Made by a program: the position numbers and the translations under genes. A stretch of 8,132 bases of DNA from an uncultured Opitutaceae bacterium (GTDB lineage Bacteria; Verrucomicrobiota; Verrucomicrobiae; Opitutales; Opitutaceae): contig CAMLSH010000161.1 of the NCBI GenBank assembly GCA_946482625.1, positions 1-8,132 of the forward strand. The letters are read 5' to 3'. The notes under the pieces are model-generated. The model made no database searches and was not told where the DNA came from. It saw only the letters and a list, made by a program, of their open reading frames with translations. Positions 6,648-8,132 of the stretch are shown piece after piece; position 1 is the stretch's first letter; every line of letters begins with the position of its first letter.

Positions 6648-6671
6648 CCACGCTCCAAGGAGCGCGACTAC
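6648..6671 (+). repeat. REP-like 24-base hairpin element, copy 3
   Basis: This reads CCACG, ten variable bases, then CGCGACTAC. The stem is CGCTCC/GGAGCG around AA, again compensated. It is in the same orientation as copy 2, 23 bases further on. It lies 76 bases before the DUF4202 start codon. Confidence 0.85.
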
Positions 6672-6746
6672 GAGGCGACCACCCGCGACGGTTTTGAGCT
6701 GCGGAGTCGGGCTTGCGGCGCGCGGTGCGATGGGGAAAATCGCGGC

Positions 6747-7346
6747 ATGAGTCTGAGTCCTTACGCACGCGCACGTGAATTGATTGATGAAGCGCACTCG
6801 GCTGATCCCACTCGCACGAAGGAGGGGAAGGCGGCGGAGTTGGTTTATGCGGACCGTGTGGAGGCGTGGGTCGTGAAGCTGGTGCCGGAGGGGCCGGCGG
6901 TGTTGCGGCTCGCGGCGCGTTGTCAGCATCTGGAGCGGTGGTCGGTGCCGCGGGCGAGTTATCCGGAGGGGAAAGTTGGATACTTGATGTGGCGGCGCTT
7001 TCTCTACACGAAGCAGGCGGATCGGGCGCAGGAGTTGTTGCTCAAGGCGGGCGTGAGCGAGGCCGAGGCGGCCGAAGTCGCGACGTGGGTGTCGAAGACC
7101 GGGCTGAAGGCAAATGCGGGGACGCAAGCGCTGGAGGACGCGGCGTGCCTGGTGTTTTTGGAAAACGAGATCGCGGAGTTCGCGGCGCAGCACGCGGATT
7201 ATCCGCGGGAGAAGTTCGTCGATATCATTCGCAAGACGTGGAAAAAGATGAGCGCGGACGGGCAGCGTCTGGCGCTGACGATTCAGTTGCCGCCGGGGAT
7301 CGCGGAGTTGGTGGGCGAAGCGGTCGGCGGAAAATCCGAAGGTTGA
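6747..7346 (+). CDS. DUF4202 family protein
   Basis: This 199-residue soluble protein has no signal or membrane segment and fits the DUF4202 family, all-alpha proteins of unknown function. Family-like blocks in order are ELIDEAHSADPTRT (11-24), ELVYADRVEAWVVKL (31-45), LRLAARCQHLERWSVPRASYP (53-73), GYLMWRRFLY (78-87), an STGLK-like segment SKTGLKANAGTQALEDAACLVFLE with its core at about 116-139, and IIRKTWKKMSADGQRLAL (160-177). His61 and the Glu130-Asp131 pair are the most striking polar positions and could bind a metal as in HD-type folds; that is inference. ATG 6747 is chosen because family homology begins within a few residues. The frame stays open another 88 codons upstream, but that stretch is low-complexity, Arg-rich and runs through the three hairpin repeats. 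A GGGGAAAA at about 6732-6739 may act as a weak ribosome-binding site. Confidence 0.86.
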   Translation: MSLSPYARARELIDEAHSADPTRTKEGKAAELVYADRVEAWVVKLVPEGPAVLRLAARCQHLERWSVPRASYPEGKVGYLMWRRFLYTKQADRAQELLLKAGVSEAEAAEVATWVSKTGLKANAGTQALEDAACLVFLENEIAEFAAQHADYPREKFVDIIRKTWKKMSADGQRLALTIQLPPGIAELVGEAVGGKSEG

Positions 7347-7416
7347 AGGCCGAATGCCGAAGGGAGGCGGGCGGAGACGACCTAGAACGTAAGCGTGGCT
7401 CGCGAAGGAGGCGAAG

Positions 7417-7450
7417 GGCGCGAAGGTTTCGTGTGGCGCCGTTAGTTTTA
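7417..7450 (+). terminator. Possible weak hairpin terminator after the DUF4202 gene
   Basis: GGCGC (7417-7421) can pair with GCGCC (7436-7440), with a small inner GAA/TTC stem around GGT, followed by the T-enriched GTTAGTTTTA. It lies in the 117-base gap between two convergent genes, about 70 bases past the DUF4202 stop. The stem is short and the T run is interrupted, so this is tentative. Confidence 0.2.
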
Positions 7451-7463
7451 ATCCATGGTGAGC

Positions 7464-7979
7464 TTACAGCGGTTCTTTTGAATCTAGAACGAGAAACTCA
7501 GATCTGTGCTGGCGGGCGAAATCATTGAGGTTGTCGCCCAACCACCACGAGGCCTCTGAAGTAACGCCATCAAAAGCAGCGAGCTTACTTTCTTCAAAAT
7601 GTGCGAATACGTCGTCGATGGTTGGATGTCCTTGAAGTCCCTTGGATTGGTGGTCGCGAAGTTCTTTAGGAAGTGCCCGGCTGATTTCTCGAATGGTGGC
7701 TGCGAAATGCTCTAGATCGAGTGCGCTGTAACCTTCAGCGGCTAGATCGAATAAATGCGGAATGTTGTACGCCGCTTGTGCGAAACCGCCGTTCCCAACT
7801 TGAAAAATTAGGTTGTAGCACGCGTAGAAGATTTGAGCTGGTTTCGGCCAGTGCGGAAAATCCCGGTGTTTTTCGACTCTTGCGTAAAGCCGGGATGCTA
7901 ACCGTTCACTGAACTCCCACGGCTGTAGGCGCGTCTTCTCATCAGCAGCGAACAGGTCTCGTAAAGAGGGAGTTTCCAT
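7464..7979 (-). CDS. DMP19 / DUF4375-like protein
   Basis: This 171-residue soluble protein resembles the DMP19/DUF4375 family. The hallmark is YACYNLIFQVGNGGFAQAAYN (52-72), where the family has a helix followed by VxNGGFxQ(F/Y)xxN. Further on are helices with EHFAATIREI, DDVFAHFEESKLAAFD and WWLGDNLNDFARQHRSEF. DMP19 proteins are known as nucleic-acid or histone-like-protein interactors in Neisseria (as DNA mimics), but most members are uncharacterised; no such role can be claimed here. ATG 7979 (METPSLRDL) is taken as the start; an in-frame TTG at 7991 would add four residues. Neither has a strong ribosome-binding site. The gene lies 58 bases downstream of the ruvB stop on the same strand and converges on the DUF4202 gene. 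It is markedly less GC-rich than its neighbours. Confidence 0.78.
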   Translation of the reverse strand: METPSLRDLFAADEKTRLQPWEFSERLASRLYARVEKHRDFPHWPKPAQIFYACYNLIFQVGNGGFAQAAYNIPHLFDLAAEGYSALDLEHFAATIREISRALPKELRDHQSKGLQGHPTIDDVFAHFEESKLAAFDGVTSEASWWLGDNLNDFARQHRSEFLVLDSKEPL

Positions 7980-8037
7980 ATTCTGGCTCAACCAATTTTA
8001 CCCGAGTTAGCGCATTCAAGCCGTAGGGGTCACCGAT

Positions 8038-8132
8038 TCAAAGCAGCGAGCCTTGGTCGCTGCTGACGGCGGCTTTGAGGCCGACGGCGTGGTAGCCTTT
8101 GGTGGTGAGGATGCGGCCTTGGGGGGTGCGTT
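8038..8132 (-). CDS. ruvB: Holliday junction branch migration helicase RuvB (C-terminal end only)
   Basis: The minus-strand frame entering from the right edge ends at TGA (8038-8040) and gives 30 complete residues, beginning RTPQGRILTTKGYHAVGL and ending SSDQGSLL. The RTPxGR motif followed by (A/T)TxxAYxHxG is the hallmark of the RuvB C-terminal winged-helix domain (family form FLQRTPRGRxxT), which contacts DNA. RuvB is the hexameric AAA+ motor that drives branch migration of Holliday junctions with RuvA. The rest of the gene, including the ATPase core, lies beyond the window. The tail after the winged helix is short. Confidence 0.85.
   Translation of the reverse strand, partial: RTPQGRILTTKGYHAVGLKAAVSSDQGSLL

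Noticed and set aside
6483..6746. An 88-codon upstream extension of the DUF4202 frame
   Set aside because: The extension is Arg-rich, runs through three hairpin repeats and has no family similarity; ATG 6747 fits the family N-terminus.
7980..8037. A TAAAAT box in the gap between ruvB and the DMP19-like gene as a promoter
   Set aside because: The nearest -35-like sequence (TTGAAT) is only 13 bases away, too short a spacer; no better partner is seen.

Overview
The window looks like chromosomal DNA of a high-GC free-living Gram-negative-type bacterium. A member of the Verrucomicrobiota (Opitutales-like) is my best guess. This rests on the overall gene style: G-rich coding strands, GTG/TTG starts, scarce Shine-Dalgarno sequences, a signal-peptide-bearing S9 peptidase, and DUF3592 and DUF4202 proteins. 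It is an impression from composition and protein style, not a marker-gene assignment. No plasmid, phage, transposase, tRNA, rRNA or CRISPR signal was seen.

Layout: (1) positions 1-75 hold the last 24 codons of a SpoU/TrmH-type RNA 2'-O-methyltransferase on the + strand. (2) Converging on it is a minus-strand extended SDR (NAD-dependent epimerase / 3-beta-HSD-like). Its reading frame is interrupted, in frame, by about 53 extra residues encoded by a repeat-derived segment with two palindromic copies. (3) Diverging from the SDR is a + strand run. First comes a translationally coupled three-gene unit: a four-TM DUF3592 membrane protein, a small soluble beta-rich protein, and a P-loop ATPase, joined by ATGA and GTGA overlaps. 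These are followed at short spacing by an exported S9 prolyl-oligopeptidase-family hydrolase and a flavodoxin-fold NAD(P)H/FMN reductase-like protein. (4) A 273-base intergenic region then holds three copies of a 24-base REP-like hairpin with conserved flanks and compensating stem changes. (5) Next are a DUF4202 protein (+), a convergent DMP19/DUF4375-like protein (-) of clearly lower GC, and the C-terminal end of RuvB (-) running off the window.

The housekeeping ends (TrmH-like, RuvB) bracket mostly poorly characterised genes. The most distinctive items are the repeat-derived insertion inside the SDR coding sequence, the covarying REP-like hairpin cluster, and the DUF3592 / small protein / ATPase operon. 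In that operon the small protein and the C-terminal domain of the membrane protein seem to share a fold.
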